A stretch of DNA of 64,000 nt from Fusarium oxysporum f. sp. lycopersici 4287. Taxonomy: Eukaryota > Ascomycota > Sordariomycetes > Hypocreales > Nectriaceae. The translations under genes were made by a program, and so were the position numbers. The stretch is taken from contig NC_030991.1 of NCBI RefSeq assembly GCF_000149955.1, positions 3,952,629 through 4,016,628 of the forward strand. The letters run 5' to 3'. The notes under the pieces were generated by a model. It saw only the letters and a program-made list of their open reading frames with translations, had not been told where the DNA came from and did no database searches. Of the stretch, positions 32,516-43,396 are shown in pieces; position 1 is the stretch's first letter; each line of letters opens with the position of its first letter.

Positions 32516-35500
32516 TCATGGGTCAGCCGCCGTGGGCTCTTGAGTGTTCCATAGGAGACGTCCACCTTCTTCAGTAGGGCTTTGGCTAACTCGTAGCGCT
32601 TCCAGGAATGTATCATGACTCGCAGCAGGCAATGGCTTCGTAAGACCATCTGCTATTTGCTCATGAGATCTGACATATTGTACATCGATGTTGCCAGCTT
32701 CAATTTCCTCTCGTATGTGGTGTTCGACTAAAGGGATATGCTTTGTTCGTTGATGTAGCTCGGGATTTCTGCAGAGTTTCAGAGAACCCTGATTATCGCC
32801 ATTCAAAAGGATCGGAATGTCTAGTGATAGTTGTAGTTCTGAGAACAGATTCCGAATCCATGCTAATTCTCTGGCGCATTGTGATAGAGCAGTATACTCG
32901 GCCTCGGTGGTTGAGAGTGCTACTGTTTCATGTCGTTTCGCTCTCCATGAGACCGTAGATTCTTCAAGCTGAACGAGCCATCCAAACGTCGATCTTCCTG
33001 TGAAACTGTCGCCTTTCCAATCAGAGTCGGCCCAGGCCGTGACGCTCCAAGCGTCTTTGGGATCTTTCCTAACGCCCCCAAGCACTAGGCCGTGGTGCTT
33101 CGTCTGTTGTAGATAGCGGTAGCCTCTTTTGATCAATTGTGAATGCGCTGGCGATGGATTCGACATGTATCTTGAGAGTATCGAGAGCAGAAATGCTAAG
33201 TCAGGCCTTGTCTGGGTCATTCCGTACATGAGTGAGCCGGTTTTCGAGCTATAGTCTTCTCGCTCTTCTGGAGAAGCCGAGTCGCCGTCGTCTCTTGGTC
33301 GCAGTGTCGAGAGCGAATTTCGCTCCATGGGGGTCTTGACTGGTCGGCAGTTTTCTAAGCCGAATCTCTTCAGTATTCTAGTGAAATATGCATCCTGGGA
33401 AAGATATATTAGCCTTGCGTTCCTGTCGCGGGTTATTCTTACGCCGAGGAAGTGTTTGGCGGGTCCGAGATCAGTCATTGTGAAGATCTCTCCCAGGCGG
33501 GCTTTGTACCCTTGGATTACTTGCTTATCGCTGCCCATGATAAGAAGGTCATCCACATATGTTATGATAATCACTCCCGTTGCGGGATTCTTGTATACAG
33601 CCGTGTCAGACATTATCTGTCTGAAGCCAAGGGATTCTAAGGTCTTCTTCAGTTTCATTTGCCATTGTCGCGGAGCTTGTTTAAGCCCGTACAAAGATTT
33701 AAGCAATTTGCAGATCTTCTCTGATGAGAAGTCTGAGGGGCGGTACTCCGGGTGTTGTTCAAAGTACTCGACGAGTCCTTCCGGCATTTCAATAAAGACA
33801 TCTTCATCTAGATCCCCTTCCAGGAATGCCGTGGAAACGTCCATCTGCTCAATCTCCCAGTCGAGGCAGGCTGCCACGGTGAGGAGGATCCGCCACGTCG
33901 CCACTTTAGCGACAGAGGCAAAGGTCTGATCATAGTCAAACCCAGGCTGCTGTTCGAAGCCTCTGACCACTAGACGCGCCTTGAATCTGTCCAGGCCGCC
34001 TTCCTCGTCCTTCTTGACCTTGAATACCCACTTGACCGTCAGCGGCTTGTGGTGAGCTTGGTTTCTGTCCAGAATGCGCCAGATTCCTTTCGTGAGGATG
34101 CTGCGCAGCTCATTGTGTATTGCTCTGAGCCAGTGCTCCCGATACGGACCTTGAAGCGCTTCGGTCATCGTTTTGGGCTCAGTGATCTCCTCTTTCCGGG
34201 GATCGGGCAGCTGAACTGATGTCTCTGATGTTGTCGTCTGCTCACACGGAGGATAATGCACCTCGGTGTGCTGAAGATAATGCACTTCAGACTTGTTTGA
34301 CATTGGAGTCTCAGTTCGCTCCAAAGCAGACTGTGGTCGACATGAAATGGGAGCTCCGTTCGTGCGGATTGTCGGCTCAACATCATGCTCAGTTCCGGTC
34401 TGGAGATCTTTCTCTCCGACCTTTTCGTAGAATGTTACATTTGCAGAGCGGACGATCTGATGTCCCTTTCTGCGAGAGGGCACCCAGCAGGTGTAGATCT
34501 GAGAACCTTCCATGTTTATATAGATTCCAGTTTCTCCTCTTGGACCAAACTTGTGTGATCTCAATCTTCGTTCTTGCGGTATGTGTATCGTGACTTGTGA
34601 GCCACAGATTCGCTCTCCCGAGAGGTCTGGTTTATTATCTTGACCAGGTGATACCTCATTCAGGAAGCTCTCGAGCGGAGTAAGGCCATCCACGGCTCTA
34701 GTAGTAGTGCAGTTTGTTTTGCGCACCATGTCTTGTAAGACGAATGGCCAGAGCTCTGATGGAATCTGTTCCGACTCGATGGTTGTTCTGACTTTGTCAA
34801 ATATGACACGGTTGGACCGCTCAGCAACTCCATTGAATTCGGGAGTATATGGCGGTGTCCGGATGATCCTGACACCATGTGTTCTTTCAAGGCCTTTGAT
34901 AGATGCTCCGTAGAGCTCAGAACCACCGTCCATTTGGATCGTATGAACTCGGACTTTGTACTGGGTCCAAAGTGCTGAGATAAGCTTGCTGAGGAATTCT
35001 GAGGCCATGCTTTTTCTTGTAAAGGTATAAGACCACCTCATCCTGTGTCTGTCGTCTGTAGCAATGATCCCCCACCGCTGGCCGTTGATACCTGGAGGGT
35101 TGACCTTGAAGGTATCGACGTGGATGAATCCGGCTCTGGTGGCCCGTCTTCGTTTATTTCGTGGTGACCATCGTAAAGCCTTAGATACGTCGCAGGCCAG
35201 GCAATAGTCGAAGGATTTGTGATTGTGTCGCTTCTTGCAGAACATTCCTTTAGTCATTTTGGCGGTTTCAGACACTTGATGTGGATTGATGTGGCCAAGT
35301 CTTCTGTGCCAAAGACCAATGTCAAGGCAATCGCCTTTCGAGATGGCGTGATATGAGATAGCTGATGAGACTAGGTGGTTTTTGTATTCTAGGTGATGGA
35401 AATCTTTTTCCGTATTGACGTAAAGGCCGTCGTTTCCGATAAAGAGCTGGCCAAAGAGATCTCCAGTAGAATCATAGAGATCATTTCCATCAACCCAACC

Positions 35501-36910
35501 ACCGCTTGTATAAAGCTTGAGTCCGGACATAATGTTGACCGGAAATTCAGGGATATAAAGAGCATCTTTGAGGTTGATGATGACTTCTTCTTGTCTTTTG
35601 TTGAAAAACGTCATCTTGACTGTTCCTCTGCCCGAGGGGTAGACTCTTCCTCCTCCGGTTATGAGTACTGTTCGCGTTGCAGGTTGTAGGCTGCTGAAGA
35701 GGTGTCTGTCATTGCAGATATGGACAGACGATCCAGTATCGAATAACCACCTCTCTGGCTTGCTTTCGTAGCTGGCAGATATCCTGCACTTCTCTACGAC
35801 TTGGACTGGTGCGTTGGAGATTTCGTCCTCAAGGATCAGGAATGACCTTTCTACCGTTCTGCGATTTGACTCTCTGATGTGGAGGCTTTTGGTGTCTTCA
35901 TTTTGTCGATCATGCTCAGCTAGTTCTTTGGCTAGCTTGACAGCCCAATCAGGCCGTTTGTCCTTGTGGGTGAACCAACAGTCAGTTTCATGATGACCCT
36001 TCTTTTTGCAGTTGGAGCAGACATGATCTCTGCTTTTGTTGATCCGGTGACTATTCTCGTTGCGGAATGCCTTCTGTGGCTTGTTTCTCCGATGATTCTG
36101 TGTCCGACTTTTCCTCGCACCTAGGTCATTCTTTTTGTTGGCTTTCTTTCCATGAGACCAATATGCCGATGCGATATCATCTTCTTCATCCGAAGATCTG
36201 TTCTCGTCAACGAGATCTTGTTGCATCGATCGAAGTGTGGGCGGATGCTCGGATCGTAGTAGAGCCCTCTGTCTGGCTGTCCATTCTGGATACTCGCTCT
36301 CACACGCGGCTAGGTAAACCACCTTTTTGAGTGTGTCTGAGATCGGCTCCTTCTGGTCAAGAAGTAGCTTAACAAGACGTTCAAACTCGACATTGAACTG
36401 GGGTATAGTTTCGTAGGAGCTCGTCTTGATGCGGATGAACTGGTACAGGGTTGTCTGTAGTAGAACTGGACCAGAGCCGACGCAGTATCCTTGAAGAAGA
36501 TTGAACATTTCCTTTGGGTCTTCCATTCCGATGAGTTGGCTGAGAGCCTCCCCAGTGCAGTTACCCCTTATAGAGATGGCCGCTTTTGCCACCTTGATCT
36601 TCTGGTCAGTCGTCATCTGATCTTCAGAAGGATAGTCGCCAAAGACAGCATCCTCGAGACCATTGATCCTCAAGATAGCCTTCTGGGCTGGTGAGAACTG
36701 CTCCCAATTAGAAGGCCCTATGAGCTTAAGCTCTTTCGGGAGAAAGAGCGTATTCTTCTCGAAAACCGTCGGTGTGCTGTCATCATTCGAAAGTTGATTT
36801 GTTTGATGGTCTGGGCTGCCAGTTCGTGACTGAGCGGATCTGCGTGATGAGGGGACTCGAATGGTGTTGCGAGTCTGCATGGTGAAACGCGGGGTACGTT
36901 GTGGAGACAT
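32516..36910 (-). CDS. Copia gag-pol polyprotein (element 1)
   Basis: A 1464-aa single frame encodes Gag, protease, integrase, reverse transcriptase and RNase H in copia order. Landmarks are the CCHC knuckle CSNCKKKGHHETDCW, protease WLFDTGSSVH and the integrase HHCC (LWHRRLGHIN..YCLACD). The integrase core is HVDTFKV, QMDGGSELYG and NGVAERSN. The RT has AFLEGDLDEDVF and YVDDLLIMG; RNase H has WADSDWKGD and STTEAEYTALSQC. I chose the ATG at 36908-36910 (MSPQRTP) because it aligns with the start of element 2; the frame is open 25 codons further up. There is no frameshift between gag and pol. The protein appears intact. Confidence 0.93.
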   Translation of the reverse strand: MSPQRTPRFTMQTRNTIRVPSSRRSAQSRTGSPDHQTNQLSNDDSTPTVFEKNTLFLPKELKLIGPSNWEQFSPAQKAILRINGLEDAVFGDYPSEDQMTTDQKIKVAKAAISIRGNCTGEALSQLIGMEDPKEMFNLLQGYCVGSGPVLLQTTLYQFIRIKTSSYETIPQFNVEFERLVKLLLDQKEPISDTLKKVVYLAACESEYPEWTARQRALLRSEHPPTLRSMQQDLVDENRSSDEEDDIASAYWSHGKKANKKNDLGARKSRTQNHRRNKPQKAFRNENSHRINKSRDHVCSNCKKKGHHETDCWFTHKDKRPDWAVKLAKELAEHDRQNEDTKSLHIRESNRRTVERSFLILEDEISNAPVQVVEKCRISASYESKPERWLFDTGSSVHICNDRHLFSSLQPATRTVLITGGGRVYPSGRGTVKMTFFNKRQEEVIINLKDALYIPEFPVNIMSGLKLYTSGGWVDGNDLYDSTGDLFGQLFIGNDGLYVNTEKDFHHLEYKNHLVSSAISYHAISKGDCLDIGLWHRRLGHINPHQVSETAKMTKGMFCKKRHNHKSFDYCLACDVSKALRWSPRNKRRRATRAGFIHVDTFKVNPPGINGQRWGIIATDDRHRMRWSYTFTRKSMASEFLSKLISALWTQYKVRVHTIQMDGGSELYGASIKGLERTHGVRIIRTPPYTPEFNGVAERSNRVIFDKVRTTIESEQIPSELWPFVLQDMVRKTNCTTTRAVDGLTPLESFLNEVSPGQDNKPDLSGERICGSQVTIHIPQERRLRSHKFGPRGETGIYINMEGSQIYTCWVPSRRKGHQIVRSANVTFYEKVGEKDLQTGTEHDVEPTIRTNGAPISCRPQSALERTETPMSNKSEVHYLQHTEVHYPPCEQTTTSETSVQLPDPRKEEITEPKTMTEALQGPYREHWLRAIHNELRSILTKGIWRILDRNQAHHKPLTVKWVFKVKKDEEGGLDRFKARLVVRGFEQQPGFDYDQTFASVAKVATWRILLTVAACLDWEIEQMDVSTAFLEGDLDEDVFIEMPEGLVEYFEQHPEYRPSDFSSEKICKLLKSLYGLKQAPRQWQMKLKKTLESLGFRQIMSDTAVYKNPATGVIIITYVDDLLIMGSDKQVIQGYKARLGEIFTMTDLGPAKHFLGVRITRDRNARLIYLSQDAYFTRILKRFGLENCRPVKTPMERNSLSTLRPRDDGDSASPEEREDYSSKTGSLMYGMTQTRPDLAFLLSILSRYMSNPSPAHSQLIKRGYRYLQQTKHHGLVLGGVRKDPKDAWSVTAWADSDWKGDSFTGRSTFGWLVQLEESTVSWRAKRHETVALSTTEAEYTALSQCARELAWIRNLFSELQLSLDIPILLNGDNQGSLKLCRNPELHQRTKHIPLVEHHIREEIEAGNIDVQYVRSHEQIADGLTKPLPAASHDTFLEALRVSQSPTEEGGRLLWNTQEPTAADP

Positions 36911-36986
36911 AGTTTGCCAAATAGGGCTTAGGGTAAACCTTAAAGTTTGGTTTTCTGATTCAGAAGAGAAGTTCAATACTTGCACT

Positions 36987-37000
36987 CCGGGCTCATAACC
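36987..37000 (-). other. Copia 1 primer-binding site (half-tRNA-iMet)
   Basis: Immediately after the 5' LTR the sense strand reads GGTTATGAGCCCGG. This complements the initiator tRNA-Met anticodon stem-loop (GGGCTCATAACC), the internal half-tRNA priming used by copia and Ty5. The same site occurs in element 2. Confidence 0.75.
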
Positions 37001-37182
37001 TGTTGTTATGATGCGCAGTCATGCCGGGTGCACTTGTGTGTAAGAATTCAGTTGTTCATTATTGTTCTTCTATTCAAGAATCATCAAGGTCTTTTATACT
37101 TGAGTTATCCTTGAGTTCTCGAACCTTCTATGTATTATTAACTTTGATCATGATGTGAGGGGAAACCTTGGTACTTCCAACA
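37001..37182 (-). repeat. Copia 1 5' LTR
   Basis: 182-bp LTR, the 5' LTR in element orientation, with no difference that I can see from the partner at 32314-32495. It abuts the ATAAG target duplication. Confidence 0.93.
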
Positions 37183-37975
37183 ATAAGTAGATACGCCTCA
37201 GCTCCTCGTTAATCCTTGATAACAAATCCTTGAGTCTGAGATCAATGGGAGCGTTTCCAGCCACATCGAGCGAATTGTCAGGATGCACGACGAGCTCCAG
37301 TGTCTTAAGGTTGGTGCAAGATGTTCGAAGAAGCTTCAGACATTGCAACCCAACCAGCGAAAATTTTGGCTCTTGACTTTGCCCTTGCTTCGACTGAAGT
37401 ATAGGGGAGCTGATAGATATCGAGGACAACAGACTTGAATAGCAGGGAGAGAGCAAGTCTAAAAAGGCTTTCAGGTCTGAAGTTTTCCATGTAATATAGG
37501 AGCCAACAGCGTTGAAGTGATTTGAGGAGTAGAAAATCGAGTTTGCCTCCCACTCATTTACGGCTTGACATATGGCTAATAGATCTTGCATCGGTACATT
37601 AGGCACATGGCAGCCGAATTTCGAGTTCTTTGGTTCACGACTGACGAATACAGGCTTCGAGGTGACAAGTATCTGGCGAAAAGACTGAGAGTGATCCTCT
37701 GGAAAGAGTGCAGTCAAACGAGCTTTAAGCTCCTCAGCTTTAAGCTTCTCAGCGAGTGCCTTGGGCTGTTCAACAACGTCGAGATCGCCTGCGCGTAGCA
37801 AAGGAAGTGCGCCATGGGGGTGATGAAAAAATGCTAATTTTGGAGGATGACAAGAAAGGTCCGTTCCAGGCAGTAAGCATCTCGCAATGATATAGAGATA
37901 GAGTATACTTGTGTAATGATGGTAATGGCTACATGTAGCAGCCAGGCTAAAGGGAGGAATAGCAGGTAAGGCGCG

Positions 37976-38530
37976 CTATAAGCTTCTGCTCTGGGCAGGT
38001 TCAACTATAAATGGCAATAACCCGTCACAAAAGACACTTCAGGCAGCCTGCCAACCACCCGCATAGTTGCCCAAGATGATCTTTCAAGCGTATCTTTTAA
38101 TAAAGTCACTCGCAAGCAATAGAACTCTAAATACATTCCGATAGGGATAAAAGGCTCCGTTCCCTCCATCATGGATTCCAGGTCAACGGCAAAAATCCTA
38201 GAAAATCCACCACGATTTCGTACAAGATGGCGGCTCACGTTCGAATCGGCCATCCTTGGGCCTTCAAGGAAGCGCCATATGTCGTGTCGTGTGGGGAATC
38301 GCAAAATGGTGGAGGTGTGGGGAAGAAACCTTACAAATAGCGATGATAATATAATAATGGGAAGAACTACTACAATAAAGTCAAAGGAAAGCGTAGGGTT
38401 TGCTTAATATTTAGCTTAGATGTTGGCTGCCTAGAATATATTGGTTAGGTAGAACTATTGCGAGACTCCTCCCATAGTATCCAATATGATCATGAGTCCT
38501 TCGGACACTACCACTCTGTTGCGCTTGAAC
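37976..38530. other. Spacer with a doubtful minus-strand frame
   Basis: A 99-codon minus-strand frame (38005-38304, containing MADSNVSRHLVRNRGGF) may be an exon of the gene at 32202-37975 or a chance ORF. No acceptor/donor pair could be fixed with confidence. Confidence 0.25.
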
Positions 38531-39625
38531 ATTTACCTGAAGTAGGTAACATAACCTGACCTGGGAAATATCGTAGCAAGTGTACTCATTATATTTCAGA
38601 GTTGTACCCCGGACGTTGGTCTTAAAATGGTTGACTCTGTGGTCGGGCTGTATGAATGCTAGCACGCACATAGGAATGATGCATAAATGAGAAATAAAAG
38701 GCCAAACCTTACCATCTTAATACCCTTTGAGATCCTTGTGAACAATACCAGCATCGACCCATTCGCTGGGAACCAGGCGACCTAGACCCCTGGTACTGTG
38801 CATGCCTTGTTCCTTGGCGCCACCGCCAGCTTTGTGGTTAGCCACAGTGAGTATTTGCCTGGGAGTTCCAAGCTCAGCTTCACAAAGAAGGAGCGAGCCC
38901 TCGCCGCCAGGCTTTGTGTGATGGCAGGAGCTGGCTGACTTAGAAGACATCTCAGCAACATAAATGCCCTTGCCAAGCATATACCCTGACATGGGAGATT
39001 CACAGGGAGCAATTAGGAGACCATGGCTAAGGATACCAGCATAGTTTGTAACTCTCAAACCCTGCCAGAGAAGACAACGATCCGACTCCATCTTATGGAA
39101 AACCGAATCGTTAAATCGCTTGAAATCCTCTTGTCGCCTGATGCGGATGGTATTTCCGACTACGAAAACAGTTTTATGAGTACAATACAATACAATACAA
39201 TTTATTACGCCCGGCGGCTTATTTTGGCCGATAGGGCACTAATCACTAATGCTTACGTACATTGCCTGATTTTCGTCCTCTTCTCCCCGAACCCATGCTG
39301 TGCTACACGTTTCTCAATCTGTGTCCGCGTTTCCTAGAGCCCAGACTGTACCTTGCTTTTCACCATATGAATTGAAATAGGTCTCCTCGAGCCCATAATG
39401 CGCCTGTTCCTCGATTGTGCTTTTCCTTCTACCCTATTGCTCCCTGCGTTTTCCCGTGATTTACTAGCATAGCCAGCGAACTAGCTTGAAGGCTTTTCTT
39501 CAAGTGTTCAACGTCCTATCTACGGCGGCTGAAGCGACGTCCGCTTGTATGAGACGGGGTGTTTGGTGTTTGGTGTTTAGTGTAAGTAGGTTAGTAAAAG
39601 TAGGTGAGATTCTTGCAATCTGGTT

Positions 39626-42600
39626 TCAGTATTGTGTGTCGAGTCGGCCTGTGGCCATTGCAAATCGTATAGTTGCATGGACTGCCTGCATGTTTGGCGT
39701 CCACTTTGCGTCATCCGATGGTGATTTTCCTCCTAGGTAGAACGAGAGATTTCCTCTCAATGTCTCCGTGCATTGCAGCATTTCAGTCCTATGCGCTGTC
39801 CATTTCGTGCATCGAAAGAGAAAGTGTTCTACTGTCTCTATCGCTTGTCCGCATGCGCATTGCTGTGACGCTGCTACGCTGATCCGGAAGAGGTATCCAT
39901 TTAATCTGGCCATGCCTGTCCTAAGTTGTGCTAGCACGCTGGCTTCTCTCCGTGACAAGCCATCATAGAGCAGTCGGGTGTGCTTGCCTGGGAGTGCGGC
40001 ATCGACCTTCTTTGAAAACCTCCCGACGTTATCTGGTAGCTGTTTCCTAGTATGCTTACCTGATTGAACTATGTTCAGGGTCGTTGATCGCATTCGGGGA
40101 AACTTCCGAGCCGGGTCGGCACCGTCTTGGCTCGCACTTCGCGCCTCCTTCTTAGCCATTTTCAGGAGCCTGTGTTCAGCACTGATGGGCATCCATACGA
40201 CAGCCACCACGTTTCCTTTGACCCTCAATACATCGATGGAATCATATATGCATCCAACATACTCTTGACCGGACTGCTGGCGAGGGTTTCGGACCGTGAG
40301 CGCGGCGGCTTTGTTGCTCGCCAACAGTGCCACGCTTCGATACTCAAGGTCGGGTAAGTGTCTCAACGCGTAAGCCATCGCTGCTAGTTGTCCAGAAAAT
40401 GGGTTCTGCTCCGTCCTCATGCCGAGCGTGAAGGAAAAGCGCTCAAGCTTCGGTCCTCCTCGCACCGAGGCAGGGATCTCGATGGCCCCGCCGACTCCGA
40501 CTACCCCATTCCGTGCTGAACTACTCACTGCGGCGCGTACCGCCCATCCTAGATCTGCTTGTGTCGTCTCAACACTATCCCCATCATCCACTATAGCCTG
40601 CACCCGTTCTACCCAGGGTGCCAACGTGAAAGGGTTGATCGTTTCTAGTTCTTCCATCGGGATCTCATTGAGTGCCACTGCTACCTCGTAGAATGGCGAG
40701 CGATTGTATCTTCTGAACTTTCGAATGCGAGATGTAGAGCTTCGGAGAGGGTTGGTTGTCGGAAGGGTATGTAGATCAGTCCACATCTTGATGGCCCGTC
40801 TCCAGAACCGCTCATGTGCACTAGCGATGTGCGCCTCTGCTTCCGCTACGCTTGTTGCCACCGTGAGGAACGTTCCTACGATGGTGTTCGCTCCAATCCT
40901 CTGAACCCTGTTGATAGGACTCGCCCTCCTATATCTGCAGGCGTGCATCCATACATTCGATGCGTAATCCACTACTGGAGCCACTGTGGCTGTAAACAAC
41001 TGTCGTGCTGTTCGTGGTGTAAGGCCCCTGAGCCTCTGTAGCTCCATCGCAGCATTCAAGCCTTTGGCCGCTGCTCGTGCAATGTGCTCTTTGTATTTGA
41101 GGCCCGAATCCATGATCATTCCGAGGACCTTGACCTGGGTTTTCGGTGGGACAAGCTGTCCTCTGATCTCGAAAGGCTCCGAGTTGAGCTTATACGCTTT
41201 CCGAGTAAAGTGTATAATTGCCGTCTTGTCCGTCTCGAAAGTTGCGCCACTTCTCTTTTCCCAGTCTAGTGCCTTCTTAATGATCTTCTTGATCCCATCA
41301 CGATTGCCCTCTGCTGTTGGACCTGTTACCCAGGCCGTAAAGTCATCCACAAACGCTATCGCTCCCCCGTAGCAATCTATGGGCTGCTGTACGAGGTCTG
41401 CATTGAAAAACAGAAACAGAATTGGAGACAGAGGTGAGCCTTGTGGCAGCCCAGCTTGTGGTAAGCTTCGTGTCTCCGATATTTGTCCATTGACCTGAAT
41501 AGTTGCCGTACGATGCGAGCAAAATGCTTCAATCCAGCGAAGCAGATCCTCTGGTATGCCTCTAGCTCTCAACCTTTGGATGAGTCTTTCTTTGCACACT
41601 CCGTTGTAGGCTCCCTTGACATCGAAACTCACTAGGCTAAGGATCCATCGACCCCGCCAGGCGGCGTAGATCTGCTCTTGTAGTAACATCAAGGCCTGCT
41701 CAGCAGAACGCTGTTTGCGAGCTCCAAAGTGATTTGTTGGCAGCAATCCGTATGTCTCAACGGCATGTGAGATCCGTTCCGCGACGACCGACTCTAGTAT
41801 CTTGCCTAGCGTGGATAAGAGTGATATGGGTCTCCATGCCTTCGCAATCGAATAATTTTCTTTGTTTGATTTCTTGAGTGGAATGATCTTGGCATGTCTC
41901 CATTGGCTCGGCAGCACTCCTTCTCTCAACGATGCACGAAACAGTGAGAGGACTCGGTCCTTAACAGACGGCCAGATCTGCTTCCAGACTACGGTGGGCA
42001 ATCCGTCCTCACCAGGTGCTTTCCAAGACTTGGCCATGGAGAGCTGTCTCTCTACCTCCTCCATAGTGATATCTGGCATGCTAATGGCAGCTCCACGCTG
42101 AGGTCGTTCGCCTTCCTCTTCGATTTGCTCTGGTAACGGGGGGAAGAAGGTGGTCAACATCTCCTCGGCTTGTTCCCTGTTGTTGGTCGTGCGGGTGCCA
42201 TCAGCCCTTGTGAGCTGGGGTACCTTGCCAAATGCTGTATCTTCTCCAGACTTGAGGTACTTTGCTGCCTTCCAGATGTTATCGTTGTCAGCTAGGAATT
42301 CGTTCCAGTGTGTCTTTTTCTGCTGTCTGATCGCATCGTGATACTGCTTTGCTGCTCCTCGAGCTGTCTCTTCCAGCTCTTCGCATATTCGCCCCGCTCG
42401 TCTCGATGCTCTAGCGCGATTCCTCCAATGCGTATGTATCTGGCGGAGCTGCGTGAGGTCTGAAGTCCACCATCGTTTTGCATAGGGCGACGGCTTAGCT
42501 CTGGGTGTCAGCGCGCGGATCGCCTCTAACACCACGGTCATAAGCCTGTCGGTCTTCTGCTGTACGGTACATTCCTCTGGACTAGACTTCAGTGCCGTGG

Positions 42601-43396
42601 CGATCCGAATGTTGATTTCTTTCCATGGTGCATTCTTGAGTAAAAGCCGTTCTCGAACTTGTGGTACTGGGACAGAGATATCAAACTCCGTCTCGATAGC
42701 GCGATGGTCAGATCCGTGCTCTGTGCCGTGTACCATACACTTGACCGTTGAAGACGCTATATCTGCGGAAGCGAGGACCAGGTCGACTGTTGTCTCAAAG
42801 TCTCCGCCATTCCACGTCTTCGTTCCTCTGGGAAGCAGGCTCGTGAGATCAAGCTCACTCATAAGATGGATGATCTGATCAGCTTCGCCTTGCCTAGTAA
42901 GGGAAACATCGTCTCCTCCCCACAATTGGTCGTGCCGATTGAAGTCACCGACAACCACCACATCCACCAGTCTATCGGCCTGTCTTCTTGTGCCTGAGAT
43001 GACCTGACGCAGAAGGTTACAGGTGTCTTGCAACGCTTGATCGTCTCGTCCTGGTACATAGACGGACACAACCAGGACCAGTCGCTCAGGGAGTCGTAGT
43101 ATAGCTGCCGTCATGTCCGCTGTCTTTATTGGTATCTGCTCCGCCTCTATATCCTTGTTCACCCATAACATGCTTCGGATCGGCCATCTGCCCTTCTCCC
43201 AAACTGTAGGGACCATCTTAACCCATCTGGGGTGACCCATAGGAACTGTTAGTAGCTTGCCGTCCTTTTGGTGTGCCTGGGGCTCTTGGATCGCTATCAC
43301 TGAGTAGTCTTGGAGTTGATCATCGTTCATGAGGCTCTCGTGCACTGTATCCTGCTTTCTCACATTTAGTTGCATTACTTGGAACACCTTACTCAT
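39626..43396 (-). CDS. LINE ORF2: EEP endonuclease, reverse transcriptase, RNase H-like
   Basis: The 1256-aa protein should nick target DNA and prime reverse transcription there. The EEP endonuclease is at residues 1-230 ([27 protein letters not shown]). The RT is at about 450-760 (KAYRPISLL-type [31 protein letters not shown] near 684). An RNase H-like region starts at about 964 ([24 protein letters not shown] where many RNases H have Asp). A CACGQ..H..C zinc motif sits near 1179. The start ATG overlaps the ORF1 stop (ATGAGTAA), suggesting coupled re-initiation. No lesion is visible. Confidence 0.92.
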   Translation of the reverse strand: MSKVFQVMQLNVRKQDTVHESLMNDDQLQDYSVIAIQEPQAHQKDGKLLTVPMGHPRWVKMVPTVWEKGRWPIRSMLWVNKDIEAEQIPIKTADMTAAILRLPERLVLVVSVYVPGRDDQALQDTCNLLRQVISGTRRQADRLVDVVVVGDFNRHDQLWGGDDVSLTRQGEADQIIHLMSELDLTSLLPRGTKTWNGGDFETTVDLVLASADIASSTVKCMVHGTEHGSDHRAIETEFDISVPVPQVRERLLLKNAPWKEINIRIATALKSSPEECTVQQKTDRLMTVVLEAIRALTPRAKPSPYAKRWWTSDLTQLRQIHTHWRNRARASRRAGRICEELEETARGAAKQYHDAIRQQKKTHWNEFLADNDNIWKAAKYLKSGEDTAFGKVPQLTRADGTRTTNNREQAEEMLTTFFPPLPEQIEEEGERPQRGAAISMPDITMEEVERQLSMAKSWKAPGEDGLPTVVWKQIWPSVKDRVLSLFRASLREGVLPSQWRHAKIIPLKKSNKENYSIAKAWRPISLLSTLGKILESVVAERISHAVETYGLLPTNHFGARKQRSAEQALMLLQEQIYAAWRGRWILSLVSFDVKGAYNGVCKERLIQRLRARGIPEDLLRWIEAFCSHRTATIQVNGQISETRSLPQAGLPQGSPLSPILFLFFNADLVQQPIDCYGGAIAFVDDFTAWVTGPTAEGNRDGIKKIIKKALDWEKRSGATFETDKTAIIHFTRKAYKLNSEPFEIRGQLVPPKTQVKVLGMIMDSGLKYKEHIARAAAKGLNAAMELQRLRGLTPRTARQLFTATVAPVVDYASNVWMHACRYRRASPINRVQRIGANTIVGTFLTVATSVAEAEAHIASAHERFWRRAIKMWTDLHTLPTTNPLRSSTSRIRKFRRYNRSPFYEVAVALNEIPMEELETINPFTLAPWVERVQAIVDDGDSVETTQADLGWAVRAAVSSSARNGVVGVGGAIEIPASVRGGPKLERFSFTLGMRTEQNPFSGQLAAMAYALRHLPDLEYRSVALLASNKAAALTVRNPRQQSGQEYVGCIYDSIDVLRVKGNVVAVVWMPISAEHRLLKMAKKEARSASQDGADPARKFPRMRSTTLNIVQSGKHTRKQLPDNVGRFSKKVDAALPGKHTRLLYDGLSRREASVLAQLRTGMARLNGYLFRISVAASQQCACGQAIETVEHFLFRCTKWTAHRTEMLQCTETLRGNLSFYLGGKSPSDDAKWTPNMQAVHATIRFAMATGRLDTQY

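Larger units (their letters stand above)
32314..37182 (-). mobile_element. Complete Ty1/copia retrotransposon 1
   Basis: The 4869-bp element is on the minus strand, with two 182-bp LTRs that look identical (TG..CA) and a perfect 5-bp target duplication ATAAG (32309-32313, 37183-37187). One long gag-pol frame fills the interior. The primer site next to the 5' LTR complements the anticodon arm of initiator tRNA-Met, and a purine-rich AGGGGCG tract precedes the 3' LTR. Matching LTRs imply a recent insertion. It interrupts a host reading frame. Confidence 0.95.
32202..37975 (-). pseudogene. Unknown fungal gene split by copia element 1
   Basis: On the minus strand an open frame runs from about 37975 (preceded in frame by TAG at 37976-37978) to 37183, where the copia element begins. 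Skipping the element and one ATAAG copy, the same frame continues from 32313 to a TAG at 32202-32204. The right part includes EKLKAEELKARLTALFPED, VPMQDLLAICQAVNEW and LRTSCTNLKTLELVV; the left part adds about 33 residues (EKVIIRCFGN..VEKMMKDFDS). No in-frame ATG is found in the right part, so an upstream exon is likely. The family is not recognised. The insertion replaces the last 33 or so residues with LTR sequence. Confidence 0.6.

Noticed and set aside
39185..39210. TTGTA/TACAA array as a telomere-like or independent microsatellite
   Set aside because: It occurs at the 3' end of two LINE copies in the same position after AATAAA, so it is the LINE tail.
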